From Polyangiaceae bacterium (lineage in GTDB: Bacteria; Myxococcota_A; Polyangia; Polyangiales; Polyangiaceae): a stretch of DNA of 64,000 nucleotides. Below are positions 8,044 to 16,650 of this stretch, piece by piece (within the stretch, counting starts at the first letter, position 1; each line of letters starts with the position of its first letter). Made by a program: the position numbers and the translations under genes. Below the pieces are notes generated by a model. The model ran no database searches. It saw nothing but the letters and a program-made list of their open reading frames with translations, and was not told the DNA's origin. Where the stretch lies: the NCBI GenBank assembly GCA_041389725.1, contig JAWKRG010000002.1, forward strand, positions 682,001 through 746,000. Direction: 5' to 3'.

Positions 8044-10107
8044 GTGAGCAGCCGCCGATTCCGAGCCACGGCTCCCCCGCCCTCTCCCCACGATCTGAAC
8101 CCGCGCCGCGAGCCCATACTCGATTTTCCAGACCGCGAGTTCGGCGAGCTTTCTCCCCGCGACTACGAGCTCGTCGGCTTCATGTGCGGACTGGAAGTGC
8201 ATCAGCAACTCGAGACGCGCCGCAAGCTGTTTTGCCGCTGCGCGTCGGGCCGACGCGTCACGCGCATCGACAACGTCGTGTTGCGCCACATGCGCCCGAC
8301 CTTGAGCGAGATGGGGCAGTACGACGGCTGCGCCCTGATGGAGTTCAAGACGAGGAAAGAGATCGTCTACCTGCTAGAGCGCGGCACCGTGTGCACCTAC
8401 GAGATGGACGACACCCCTCCCTTCGAGATCGACGCAGAGGCCGTGAAGATCGCGCTCGAAGTGTCGACGCTGTTTGGGCTCAATCTCGTCAACGAGCTGC
8501 ACGTCATGCGCAAGCAGTACCTCGATGGCTCGATCCCCACGGGCTTCCAGCGCACCGCCATGATCGGTACCGATGGCGTCATTCCCTTTCGAGAAAGCGA
8601 GCTCGGGGGAGATCGAATGCTCCGTATTCGACAGCTGACCCTGGAAGAAGACTCCTGCCGAGAGGTGAGCGACGTCGGACATCGCATCACCTTCCGCACG
8701 GATCGCCTCGGCACGCCCCTGATCGAAACCGTGACCGAACCCGATCTGCTGACACCCCAGGACGTCGCCGCGGGTGGACGCTTGCTGGCCGATGTGGCGC
8801 GGGCGTGCGCAAAAGTGCGGCGGGGAGCGGGCGCCGCGCGCCAGGACGTGAACGTGAGCGTCGCTGGTGGCCGGCGCGTGGAGCTGAAGGGCGTTCCTAG
8901 CCAGCGCTTGCTGCCGCGACTGGTGCACAACGAGGCGTTTCGTCAGCTCAACTTGCTGCGCATCGCCGCCGAGTTGTCACGCCGCGGCCTGGAAGAAAGC
9001 CTCTACAGTGTCGGCGACGTCGAGTGGGCATGGGCCAGCCCACGGGTCGTCGATGCCACGAGCCTCTTGAAGAAGACCGAATACCCACCCCTCAAGGACG
9101 CCCTGGAGCGTGGACACCGCGTGCTGGCGATCCGCTTGACGGGCATCGAGGATCTGCTCAGCCACCGAACCCAGCCCGAGATCACGTTCTCTCACGAGCT
9201 ATCCGAACGCGTCCGAGTCATCGCGTGTCTCGAGGCGCGCCCGTTCATGATCAGCTCGAGCGTGGCCGGCTATGGCCTGGGTCCGTCGGACTGGCGCCAC
9301 CTACGAAGCGCGCTCTCCGCGGACACCGAGGACGGCATCGTCGTGGTGTGGGGTCCCGACGAGGACGTGGACACTGCAGCGCGCGAGATCCTGAGTCGCG
9401 TTCGCGAGGCCTTTCGCGGCGTGCCCAGTGAGACCCGCCAGGCCTTTGCCGACGGCACCACGGGCTTCGAACGCATCCTGCCGGGAGCCGAGCGCATGTA
9501 CCCGGACACGGACACGCCGCCTGTCCCGATCATCGACGGCTGGGTTCAGGAGATCGAGGCAGCCCTGCCCGAGCGGCCCTGGCAGACCGACAGCCGTTTC
9601 GTTGCTCTGGGGCTCGACCCGGCCTTGGCCGCGCGGGCCACGCGCGCCGAGTGGCGTCCCTACTTCGAGGCCGCAAGTCAAGGTGCGAGCCCGACGTTGG
9701 CGCGCGCCATAGCGGCCGCACTGGATCGCACTTGGCATCGTGCCAAACGCAAGCGCCGTGGTCCGCCGCCGAGCACCGAGCGCATGGCGCTGGTAGTGAG
9801 CGCCTTCGCCCGGGGCGAGCTGCCCTTGTTCGCATTGGAGAGCGCCGTCGAAGGCGTGCTCAGCCACGCGGACGGCGACGGCGACAAACTACTGGCAGCG
9901 CTGCGCGTAGGCGACGCCACGAGCGCGCTCGAGCAACGCATCGCGGGACTTGCCAGCGAACGCAAGGAGCTGCGATCTCGTGATCCCGCGGCGGGCGTGC
10001 GCTGGGCCATGGGCCGCGCGCTAGAATTCCTGCGCGGACGCGTGGACCCGCGATTGGTCCGCGAGCGCGTGGAGAACATCTTCGCCATCCCGGGAGCCCA
10101 GGCATGA
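8044..10107 (+). CDS. gatE: Glu-tRNA(Gln) amidotransferase subunit E (archaeal-type GatE)
   Basis: 687 aa from GTG 8044. The first ~38 residues are a Pro/Arg-rich extension; homology starts at DYELVGFMCGLEVHQQLETRRKLFC. The GatB/E cradle follows (DGSIPTGFQRTAMIGTDGVIPF, then LTLEEDSCREV, TEPDLLTP, QDVNVSVAGGRRVELKGV). An AspRS-like insertion domain lies at ~380-490, ending in the GatE signature PGAERMYPDTDTPPVPI. That insertion separates GatE from bacterial GatB. A helical tail domain, which in archaeal GatE contacts tRNA, fills ~500-687. Role: transfers ammonia to Glu-tRNA(Gln) after ATP activation, using ammonia from GatD. The 4-bp overlap with gatD supports a working complex. GatDE is known to me as archaeal, so its presence here is unusual. 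Confidence 0.92.
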   Translation: MSSRRFRATAPPPSPHDLNPRREPILDFPDREFGELSPRDYELVGFMCGLEVHQQLETRRKLFCRCASGRRVTRIDNVVLRHMRPTLSEMGQYDGCALMEFKTRKEIVYLLERGTVCTYEMDDTPPFEIDAEAVKIALEVSTLFGLNLVNELHVMRKQYLDGSIPTGFQRTAMIGTDGVIPFRESELGGDRMLRIRQLTLEEDSCREVSDVGHRITFRTDRLGTPLIETVTEPDLLTPQDVAAGGRLLADVARACAKVRRGAGAARQDVNVSVAGGRRVELKGVPSQRLLPRLVHNEAFRQLNLLRIAAELSRRGLEESLYSVGDVEWAWASPRVVDATSLLKKTEYPPLKDALERGHRVLAIRLTGIEDLLSHRTQPEITFSHELSERVRVIACLEARPFMISSSVAGYGLGPSDWRHLRSALSADTEDGIVVVWGPDEDVDTAAREILSRVREAFRGVPSETRQAFADGTTGFERILPGAERMYPDTDTPPVPIIDGWVQEIEAALPERPWQTDSRFVALGLDPALAARATRAEWRPYFEAASQGASPTLARAIAAALDRTWHRAKRKRRGPPPSTERMALVVSAFARGELPLFALESAVEGVLSHADGDGDKLLAALRVGDATSALEQRIAGLASERKELRSRDPAAGVRWAMGRALEFLRGRVDPRLVRERVENIFAIPGAQA

Positions 10108-11495
10108 GTCACGACGACGACTACAAGGGATACCGCGAGCCGCTGCTTTCCGTGTTGAAGCAGTTTGGCGTGACGGTGTGGTGCGAAGCGGACGTCACCA
10201 CTCGCCGCGGCAAGTTCACGGGGCTGATCCTGCCGCGCTCGGAGACGTCGGATCCGCTACACCTCGTGCTGAAGCTGTGGAGCGGGTACAACGTCGGGAT
10301 CCGTCACGACAGCATCGTGAACATCGAGAAGAAGGGGTTCCGACGCGCCGAGTACAAGATCCCCGAAGGCGAGTTCCCCAACGAGCCCGGCAAACCCCGG
10401 GTCATGCTCTTCGGGACGGGCGGGACCATCGCCTCGCGCCTCGACTACCGCACAGGAGCGGTGATTCCCGCCTTCAGTCCGGGGGAGCTGTACGGCTCGG
10501 TGCCGGAACTGGCAGACATCTGCAACTTGGAGACCGAGAAACTGTTCGGGGTGTTCAGCGAGAACATGGGCGCCGAGCAGTACTTGATCTTGGCGGAACG
10601 CATTGGGCAAGCCATTCGCGACGGCTATGACGGCGTGGTCGTGGGTCACGGCACCGACACGATGCACCACACCGCCGCTGCCCTGACTTTCATGGTGCAG
10701 AACCCGCCGGTTCCCGTGGTGATGGTGGGCAGTCAACGCTCCAGTGATCGTCCGTCGTCGGACGCAGCACTGAACCTCATCCGCGCCGCTTGGGCGGCGG
10801 GACATGGCCCCATCGCAGAAGTCATGGTCTGCATGTTCGGGCCCACGTCGGACCAGTACAACCTGCTGCACCGCGGGACTCGCGTGCGAAAGATGCACAG
10901 CTCCTATCGCAGCACCTTCCGCACCCTGAGCGACATTCCCCTGGCCATCGTGGACAAGGGTCGTCTCACCCCGCTCAAGCGCAGCTTCCAACCACGACGC
11001 AAGGACCGGGATGTCGAGGTGCGAGCACACTTCGACGACCGTGTGACCATTCTCTACTACTACCCGAACATGAAGCCCGACGTGATCGACGCGCTAGTGG
11101 ACGCAGGCTATCGCGGCATCGTCATCGCAGGAACGGGGCTGGGGCACGTGAACCGCAAGGTCTATCCCGCCCTAGAGCGGGCGAACCGCGCTGGCGTGCA
11201 CTTGTACATGACGCTGCAAACCCTGTGGGGCTTCGTGCAGATGAACGTGTATGAGACGGGTCGCGAGATCCAGCAACTCGGCGTCGTGCCGCTAGCGAAC
11301 ATGTTGCCGGAAGTGGCGTACATCAAGTTGGCGTGGGCCCTCGGGCTACACGCCGACGACCCAGCCGCCGTGCGTGCCACGATGACCACGCCCATGAGCG
11401 ACGACATGACCGAGCGCGAGCCTCCGGACGGCTACCTGCTGTTCCAGGGCGGGGTACCCGAGATTCAGGAATTCCTCACCAGCGTGTGGACCTGA
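10104..11495 (+). CDS. gatD: Glu-tRNA(Gln) amidotransferase subunit D (archaeal-type GatD)
   Basis: 463 aa; ATG 10104 overlaps the gatE stop (ATGA). The first ~95 residues are the small GatD-specific beta domain (KFTGLILP, LVLKLWSGYNVGI, VNIEKKGF). This domain is absent from ordinary asparaginases. The asparaginase domain follows with all catalytic positions: GTGGTIAS (Thr108), GHGTDTMHHT (Thr184-Asp185), VGSQRSSDRPSSDAALN and RVRKMHSSYRSTF (Lys263). GatD hydrolyses glutamine and channels ammonia to GatE. The N-terminal domain plus the adjacent gatE argue against a free type I asparaginase. The spacing and overlap give the expected 1:1 production. Confidence 0.92.
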   Translation: MSHDDDYKGYREPLLSVLKQFGVTVWCEADVTTRRGKFTGLILPRSETSDPLHLVLKLWSGYNVGIRHDSIVNIEKKGFRRAEYKIPEGEFPNEPGKPRVMLFGTGGTIASRLDYRTGAVIPAFSPGELYGSVPELADICNLETEKLFGVFSENMGAEQYLILAERIGQAIRDGYDGVVVGHGTDTMHHTAAALTFMVQNPPVPVVMVGSQRSSDRPSSDAALNLIRAAWAAGHGPIAEVMVCMFGPTSDQYNLLHRGTRVRKMHSSYRSTFRTLSDIPLAIVDKGRLTPLKRSFQPRRKDRDVEVRAHFDDRVTILYYYPNMKPDVIDALVDAGYRGIVIAGTGLGHVNRKVYPALERANRAGVHLYMTLQTLWGFVQMNVYETGREIQQLGVVPLANMLPEVAYIKLAWALGLHADDPAAVRATMTTPMSDDMTEREPPDGYLLFQGGVPEIQEFLTSVWT

Positions 11496-11508
11496 CCCGC
11501 CAACTTCG

Positions 11509-12069
11509 TCAGTTGCACTGGGAGTACTCTTTGCCGTTCGCGGTAATGATGGGGTAGCCGTTGGAGTTGTGTGAGACGCTCACCGGCGTCGCTCCCCACT
11601 GGTTTCCGTCTGGCGAAAGGTGGAGCGTCGTCCCCTCGGTACGCCAGCAGCCTTGCTCGGAGTTCGAATTGGATCCGTTGGCTCCCCAGGCGTTCGTCGT
11701 GTTGCCGTATTGGTCGGTTCCCGTACCGCTGTAGGAGGATTCACGCGAGCTGCTAGAGGTGAAGCGACCATCCGTCGCAAACACCACGCGTTCCTGCCCA
11801 GTCGTCCCGCTGCCGTTGCTGGTCCCCGAGTAAGAGAAGTTGCACCACGGTGAGCTGGCCAAGAGTTGGGCGAGCTGATCCTGTTGCGCCGCGGGACAGC
11901 TAGCCGGGCCGCCACCACCGACTTGCTGGGCCGGGGCTGGAGCGTTCGGGTCGCCGGCCTGCGGCTCCGTGGGGTAGGAACCGGGCGACTGCCCGTACTG
12001 TCCGTAGCCGCCGTTTGGCGGGACGCAGGCGGCGAGTGCGACGAAGAACGGGATTCCGAGGTAGCGCAT
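11509..12069 (-). CDS. Ser/Gly-rich lipoprotein of unknown function
   Basis: 186 aa from ATG 12067-12069, chosen because it opens directly on a lipoprotein signal (MRYLGIPFFVALAACVPP, lipobox ALAAC). After a Tyr/Gly/Pro-rich linker the folded part begins at ASCPAAQQDQLAQLLASSPWCNFSYSG. It reads like a small beta-sandwich (QERVVFATDGRFTSSSS; GCWRTEGTTLHLSPDG), reminiscent of small lipocalin-like domains in other myxobacterial lipoproteins. No name can be given. It is convergent with gatD (13 bp between stops). Confidence 0.7.
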   Translation of the reverse strand: MRYLGIPFFVALAACVPPNGGYGQYGQSPGSYPTEPQAGDPNAPAPAQQVGGGGPASCPAAQQDQLAQLLASSPWCNFSYSGTSNGSGTTGQERVVFATDGRFTSSSSRESSYSGTGTDQYGNTTNAWGANGSNSNSEQGCWRTEGTTLHLSPDGNQWGATPVSVSHNSNGYPIITANGKEYSQCN

Positions 12070-12118
12070 AGGCGCAGCATGCCCGCCGCCCGTCGCGATC
12101 GTCATGGTCATTTGTTCG

Positions 12119-13093
12119 TCAGCCGTCGCTGGATAGCGTCGAGCGCAGCACATGGGCGAGCTCCGCACGGCTGCTCAGGCCGAGCTTCTGCAGGGCACTC
12201 TTCAGGTGCTGAGTGACGGTAGAAGGAGCAAGACCCATCTCGTAGGCGATCAGCTTGTTGGAGTGCCCCAGCGCAACGTAGCCCACGACCTGCCGCTCTC
12301 GCAACGTGAGGGCTTCGGGATTGTGCACGTTTGGATCGTTGCGTCGCGCGAGCAAGAAACGTCTCCCGTCGGAGTCGAAGTGGTCGATCAGCGACCAGCG
12401 ACCATCGGTGAGCGCGGTCCATGCTTCGAGTGCGTCCGCGTCGTCGGAAGAACGCGCACGGTGCCTGGTCACAGCGGCGGCTCGAAGCGCCTCTCGTGCG
12501 GAACGTGCCTTCGCGGGAGCCTCCGCATGTAGCATCTCGCCCGAAGGCGCGAGCACTGCCTCGGTCAACGACGGGTCCGCGAGTCGCTCGCGCAGGCGGT
12601 GAGCCGCCGCGACGTGGGCCGCACCGTACTCCCAGCGCTCGCGCTCTTTGGGTGCCACCGTGCGAATTTGCTTCAATGCCGCTGCCACCAGCACCCCGCG
12701 ATACCCTGGCCGAGTTGCTTTGAAGGTGATGAGGTCCGTCACGCCAATGGGATGTGCCACGAGACGGGCAACCGGATTGTGAAGGAACGCTTCGCCTGGA
12801 CCCAGCACCTCGCTCACTGTCGTGTACACGACCGGTGCACGAAAGGTCCGCTCTACGTCCGGCGGGCGCAGGAAACCGAACACGGCACCAAAGCCGCGCT
12901 CTAGCACCGACGAGGCTCCCACCACGACCGGCTCTGCCACGCGAAAGTCCCGGGGATCGGAAGCGTCGAAGATGACGCCTCCCACGCCGAGTCCCGCATC
13001 CATCACAGGCTGCATCGCCATGACGATGCCCGTCAGCCATTGGTGGTCGTCGAGATCCAGGCGGTAGGCGGCTCTCAGCAACGCAAGAGACAT
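12119..13093 (-). CDS. LuxR-type HTH transcriptional regulator
   Basis: 324 aa from ATG 13091-13093 (MSLALLRAAYRLD). The last ~60 residues are a LuxR/FixJ helix-turn-helix: LTLRERQVVGYVALGHSNKLIAYEMGLAPSTVTQHLKSAL. The N-terminal ~250 residues have no obvious receiver or autoinducer domain. They look like a GAF/PAS-type sensory region (GVGGVIFDASDPRDFRV) with helices, but I cannot name the fold. The start lies one base after the stop of another small LuxR-HTH gene, so the pair is almost certainly co-transcribed. Confidence 0.85.
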   Translation of the reverse strand: MSLALLRAAYRLDLDDHQWLTGIVMAMQPVMDAGLGVGGVIFDASDPRDFRVAEPVVVGASSVLERGFGAVFGFLRPPDVERTFRAPVVYTTVSEVLGPGEAFLHNPVARLVAHPIGVTDLITFKATRPGYRGVLVAAALKQIRTVAPKERERWEYGAAHVAAAHRLRERLADPSLTEAVLAPSGEMLHAEAPAKARSAREALRAAAVTRHRARSSDDADALEAWTALTDGRWSLIDHFDSDGRRFLLARRNDPNVHNPEALTLRERQVVGYVALGHSNKLIAYEMGLAPSTVTQHLKSALQKLGLSSRAELAHVLRSTLSSDG

Positions 13094-13094
13094 C

Positions 13095-13403
13095 TCACAG
13101 CCGCGCCGCCAGCTCGACTCGCGACCCGACCCCGAGCTTACGAAAGATGCTGGCAATCTGGTTGGCCACGGTCCGCTCCTTCGTTCCTCGGGCAGCAGCG
13201 ATCTGCCGATTGGACAGCCCGCGGATCACCAACATTGCGACCTCACGCTCTGCCGCGCTCAGCTCGCCGCTCCCGTTGGCGCGGGATGCAGGAAAGCTGA
13301 GCACGACCAACTGCTCGTCGATGTGGTCGAGAGCGAATGCTCGTGTGCCCACGGGGGGCGCTACCCGCGTCCTCTTGGCGTTGGTCTTCCGCGCCCGCGT
13401 CAC
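13095..13403 (-). CDS. stand-alone LuxR-type HTH protein
   Basis: 102 aa from GTG 13401-13403. Nearly the whole protein is a LuxR-type DNA-binding domain: LSAAEREVAMLVIRGLSNRQIAAARGTKERTVANQIASIFRKLGVGSRVELAARL, preceded by a short strand (QLVVLSFPA) and a basic N-terminus. It has no sensor domain. It lies one base upstream of the larger LuxR-HTH gene on the same strand. The two could heterodimerise or bind overlapping sites, which is inference. The exact start is uncertain because several GTG codons precede the conserved part. Confidence 0.75.
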   Translation of the reverse strand: MTRARKTNAKRTRVAPPVGTRAFALDHIDEQLVVLSFPASRANGSGELSAAEREVAMLVIRGLSNRQIAAARGTKERTVANQIASIFRKLGVGSRVELAARL

Positions 13404-13588
13404 GCAAATGTAGGATGCCCGAAGGGCGCGCTATGACGCAAGCCTCGCCCGGGGTGACGCTCGCGCCGCAGCGCCAGAGCCATTCCCAGCGTGGGGGCAG
13501 GACCTGGGGCCCAGCACTCCCGGAACGATGCGCGGGTTTCGGGGCGAGCGGCTCCATCGGCGGCAAGCGATGTGGTAGGCAGGCGGCC

Positions 13589-15322
13589 ATGCGGCTCTCG
13601 AGCGCCTTGGTCCCCACCCTGAAAGAAGCCCCCTCCGACGCCACCAGCGTCAGCCACATCTTGTTGCTGCGCGCGGGCTACATTCGCCGCGTCGGCGCAG
13701 GGATCTACGAGTACCTTCCCCTCGGCGTACGCGTGCTACGCAACGTCGAGCGCATCGTGCGTGAGGAGATGGACCGCGCAGGCGCTCAGGAAGTCCTGTT
13801 GCCGGCGCTCTTGCCCGCTGACTACTTCCGCGAGTCGGGGCGTTGGGACTTGTTCGGTGACAACCTGCTGCGCCTGCACGACCGCAAGGGTAGCGACTAC
13901 CACCTGGGTCCCACCCACGAAGAGATCATCACGGATTTGGCGCGCAGGGAGATCCAGAGCTACCGCGACCTACCCAAGAATCTGTATCAGATCCAGACCA
14001 AGTTCCGCGACGAACCGCGGCCGCGCGGCGGTCTCCTGCGCTGTCGCGAGTTCTCGATGAAGGACGCTTACTCCTTCGACGTGGACGAAGAGCGCGCCAA
14101 GCAGAGTTACGAGAAGATGCGCGTCGCCTACACGCGCGTCTTCGATCGCATGGGCCTGAGCTATCGCATGGTCAGTGCCGACTCAGGCGCCATGGGTGGG
14201 AGTGGAAGCGCTGAATTCCAAGTGCTCGTGCAGAGTGGCGAGGACTTCATCGCCGCCTGCAGCGCCTGCGACTACGCGGCAAACTTGGAAGTGGCCACGA
14301 GTGTAGCGGCGGAGCCAAGCGCAACGCCGGAAGGTGCCACGACCCCAGAAAAAGTGCACACGCCGAACGCCGGCAGCATCGAGGAAGTCAGCAAGTTCCT
14401 CGGCGCATCGGCCCAGTCCTTCCTCAAGAGCCTGATCTACGTCGCGGACTCGGAGTTGGTGATGGCGGTGGTGCGCGGGGACGACGAGATCAACGAGATC
14501 AAGTTGGCCAAGGCGCTCGGCGTAGGCGAAGTGTTCCTGGCGGGAGCCGAGGACGTGCGCAAAGTCACCGGGGCGGCCGTCGGTTTTGCGGGGCCGGTGG
14601 GTTTCGCGGGCAAAGTCGTCGCCGATCCCGTGGCCATGGCCGTGCGCGGTGGCATCACGGGTGCCAACGAAACGGACTACCACCTGAAGCACGTGCAGCC
14701 GGGCAAAGACTTCAACGCCACAGTGGCAGACATCCGCAGTGTGAAAGCGGGCGACGCCTGTCCCAACTGCTCCGGGGGCAAGTTGCAGGTCTACCGCGGC
14801 ATCGAAGCGGGGCACATCTTCCTTCTGGGCACGCACTATTCCGAGAAGATGGGCGCGACGTATCTGGACGACGCGGGAGAGAAGCGCACCTTGGTCATGG
14901 GCTGCTACGGCATCGGTGTGTCGCGCTTGGTCGCGACGGCCATCGAGCAGTTCCACGACGACAACGGCATCCTGTGGCCCATCAGCCTGGCGCCCTACGA
15001 GGTCAGCGTGGTGCAACTGGGCAACGAACCCGAAGTCGTGGCAACCGTGGCGGAGCTGGAGACCGCGCTGACCGCCGCCGGCGTGAGTGTGCTGGTTGAC
15101 GACCGTGACGAACGCCCCGGCGTGAAGTTCAAGGATGCGGACTTGATCGGCATTCCGCTGCGGGTGACCGTCGGCAAGAAGAGCTTGGAGAAGGGCGGCG
15201 TCGAGCTGAAGCCGCGCACTGAGACGGACCCCAAGCGCGCCGAGTTGGTGCCAGCGGCGGATGCCGCCCGCGTCGTCGTCGAGCGCGTGCAGGCCATGAA
15301 ACGAGCGCTGACGCCCTCATGA
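13589..15322 (+). CDS. proS: prolyl-tRNA synthetase, bacterial type with editing domain
   Basis: 577 aa from ATG 13589 (MRLSSALVPTLKEAPSDA), preceded by AGG-rich sequence; the longer open frame upstream is unlike ProRS. Class II motifs are clear: motif 1 region RNVERIVREEMDRAGAQEVLLPAL, motif 2 KFRDEPRPRGGLLRCREFSMKDAYSFD, motif 3 CYGIGVSRLVATAIEQ. Between motifs 2 and 3 (~200-360) lies the INS/YbaK-like editing domain that removes mischarged Ala-tRNA(Pro), followed by the C-terminal anticodon-binding domain (LAPYEVSVVQLGN to the end). Length is close to the ~570 aa of E. coli ProRS. It is translationally coupled (ATGA) to the PLP enzyme downstream. Confidence 0.95.
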   Translation: MRLSSALVPTLKEAPSDATSVSHILLLRAGYIRRVGAGIYEYLPLGVRVLRNVERIVREEMDRAGAQEVLLPALLPADYFRESGRWDLFGDNLLRLHDRKGSDYHLGPTHEEIITDLARREIQSYRDLPKNLYQIQTKFRDEPRPRGGLLRCREFSMKDAYSFDVDEERAKQSYEKMRVAYTRVFDRMGLSYRMVSADSGAMGGSGSAEFQVLVQSGEDFIAACSACDYAANLEVATSVAAEPSATPEGATTPEKVHTPNAGSIEEVSKFLGASAQSFLKSLIYVADSELVMAVVRGDDEINEIKLAKALGVGEVFLAGAEDVRKVTGAAVGFAGPVGFAGKVVADPVAMAVRGGITGANETDYHLKHVQPGKDFNATVADIRSVKAGDACPNCSGGKLQVYRGIEAGHIFLLGTHYSEKMGATYLDDAGEKRTLVMGCYGIGVSRLVATAIEQFHDDNGILWPISLAPYEVSVVQLGNEPEVVATVAELETALTAAGVSVLVDDRDERPGVKFKDADLIGIPLRVTVGKKSLEKGGVELKPRTETDPKRAELVPAADAARVVVERVQAMKRALTPS

Positions 15323-16518
15323 GTGACAAGCCTAGGGGGGCCAGCTCCACGGACGCGGTACACGCGGGCACGGAGCGGGAGCGCGCACACCACGCCCTGG
15401 CCCCGGTGATCGTGCAGACCGCCACCTTCACGTTCGACGACACGGCGGACCTCGAGCGCTACATGCGTGGTGAAGATCCCGACGGCGAGCGCGAAGAGTA
15501 CGGCCGCTACGGCAACCCTACGGTTCGAGAAGTAGAACGACGCGTGGCTGCACTGGAGGGCACCGACGACGCCCTCGGCTTCGCGAGCGGCATGGCAGCG
15601 ATGTCGACGGCGATGCTGGCGCTACTGGAGGCCGGTGACCACGTCGTGCTGTTCCAGGACTGCTATCGACGAACTCGTCAGCTGGTGCTGCGCGTGCTCG
15701 CGCGCTACGACATCAGCCATACCGTACTCGCACCAGGGGACGTGGAGAGCCTTGAAGGTGCCCTCACTCCGAAGACTCGACTGGTGGTGGCCGAATCCCC
15801 CACCAACCCCTACCTCTACTGCACCGACCTGCACGCCCTCACCGAAGCCGCGAAGGCGGGTCGGCGAGTCCGCACTCTGGTGGACTCCACCTTCGCGACG
15901 CCCGTCAACTTCCGCCCGGCCGCGGCCGGGGCGGATCTCGTGGTGCACAGCGCGACGAAGTACCTAGCAGGACACAACGACGTGATGGGCGGCTTCGTCG
16001 CTGGGCCGAACCACCTGATTTCTCTGATTCGCGAGCTCCGTGGTGTTCTGGGCGGCGTGCTCGACCCCCAAGCGGCTTTTCTGATCGGGCGCGGCATCAA
16101 GACTCTGGCCCTGCGCGTGCGGCAGCAGAATGAGTCGGCTTTGGAGATCGCGAAGTTCTTGGAGAGCCGACCCGAACTATCTCGCGTGTACTACCCCGGA
16201 TTGCCGAGCCATCCGAGCCACGCCACCGCGATTCGCACCATGCAGGGCTTCGGCGGTGTAGTCAGCTTCGTCGCCAAAGGAGGCCGTGAGCATGCGGCCC
16301 GCATCGTCGACGGTTGCCGGCTGGCAAGGATTGCGCCGTCCCTCGGGGGCGTGGAAACGCTGATCGAACAGCCAGCGGTCATGAGCTACTACGACCTGGA
16401 CGATGCCGGCCTCGCCGCAGTCGGCGTCGACCCAGGGCTGGTCCGGCTGAGCGTTGGCGTGGAAGAACTGGCCGATGTGATTGCAGATTTGCGCCAAACC
16501 CTGGAGCGCAGTGGCTGA
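15319..16518 (+). CDS. trans-sulfuration PLP enzyme (cystathionine gamma-synthase/lyase family)
   Basis: 399 aa; ATG 15319 overlaps the proS stop. Cys/Met metabolism PLP family: YGRYGNPTVREVERRVAALEG near the N-terminus, GFASGMAAMSTAMLALL, DSTFATPVNFRP, and the Schiff-base lysine in HSATKYLAGHNDVMGG. The C-terminal part has APSLGGVETLIEQPAVMSY and VRLSVGVEELADVIADL. It should form or break the C-S bond of cystathionine or a related thioether. Synthase, lyase and methionine gamma-lyase cannot be separated by eye. Coupling to proS is probably just operon packing. Confidence 0.88.
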   Translation: MSDKPRGASSTDAVHAGTERERAHHALAPVIVQTATFTFDDTADLERYMRGEDPDGEREEYGRYGNPTVREVERRVAALEGTDDALGFASGMAAMSTAMLALLEAGDHVVLFQDCYRRTRQLVLRVLARYDISHTVLAPGDVESLEGALTPKTRLVVAESPTNPYLYCTDLHALTEAAKAGRRVRTLVDSTFATPVNFRPAAAGADLVVHSATKYLAGHNDVMGGFVAGPNHLISLIRELRGVLGGVLDPQAAFLIGRGIKTLALRVRQQNESALEIAKFLESRPELSRVYYPGLPSHPSHATAIRTMQGFGGVVSFVAKGGREHAARIVDGCRLARIAPSLGGVETLIEQPAVMSYYDLDDAGLAAVGVDPGLVRLSVGVEELADVIADLRQTLERSG

Positions 16519-16613
16519 CCGGGTACTCCCACCTGGAGATCGAGTGAGCGGTCCCGTCGAGCGTGCCTTCGGTCAAGCAAGCCCCTTCGGCCAGCAGCGC
16601 GGCACGACGACCG

Positions 16614-16641
16614 TCGACACCGGCCCCCCACGTCTTATACT
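16614..16641 (+). promoter_or_regulatory. sigma70-like promoter directly before the start codon
   Basis: TCGACA (16614-16619), 16 bp, TATACT (16636-16641): each hexamer matches the consensus at five of six positions. The predicted start of transcription (~16648) is almost at the GTG start of the next gene (16651), so the mRNA may be leaderless. Confidence 0.6.
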
Positions 16642-16650
16642 GGCGGTTCG

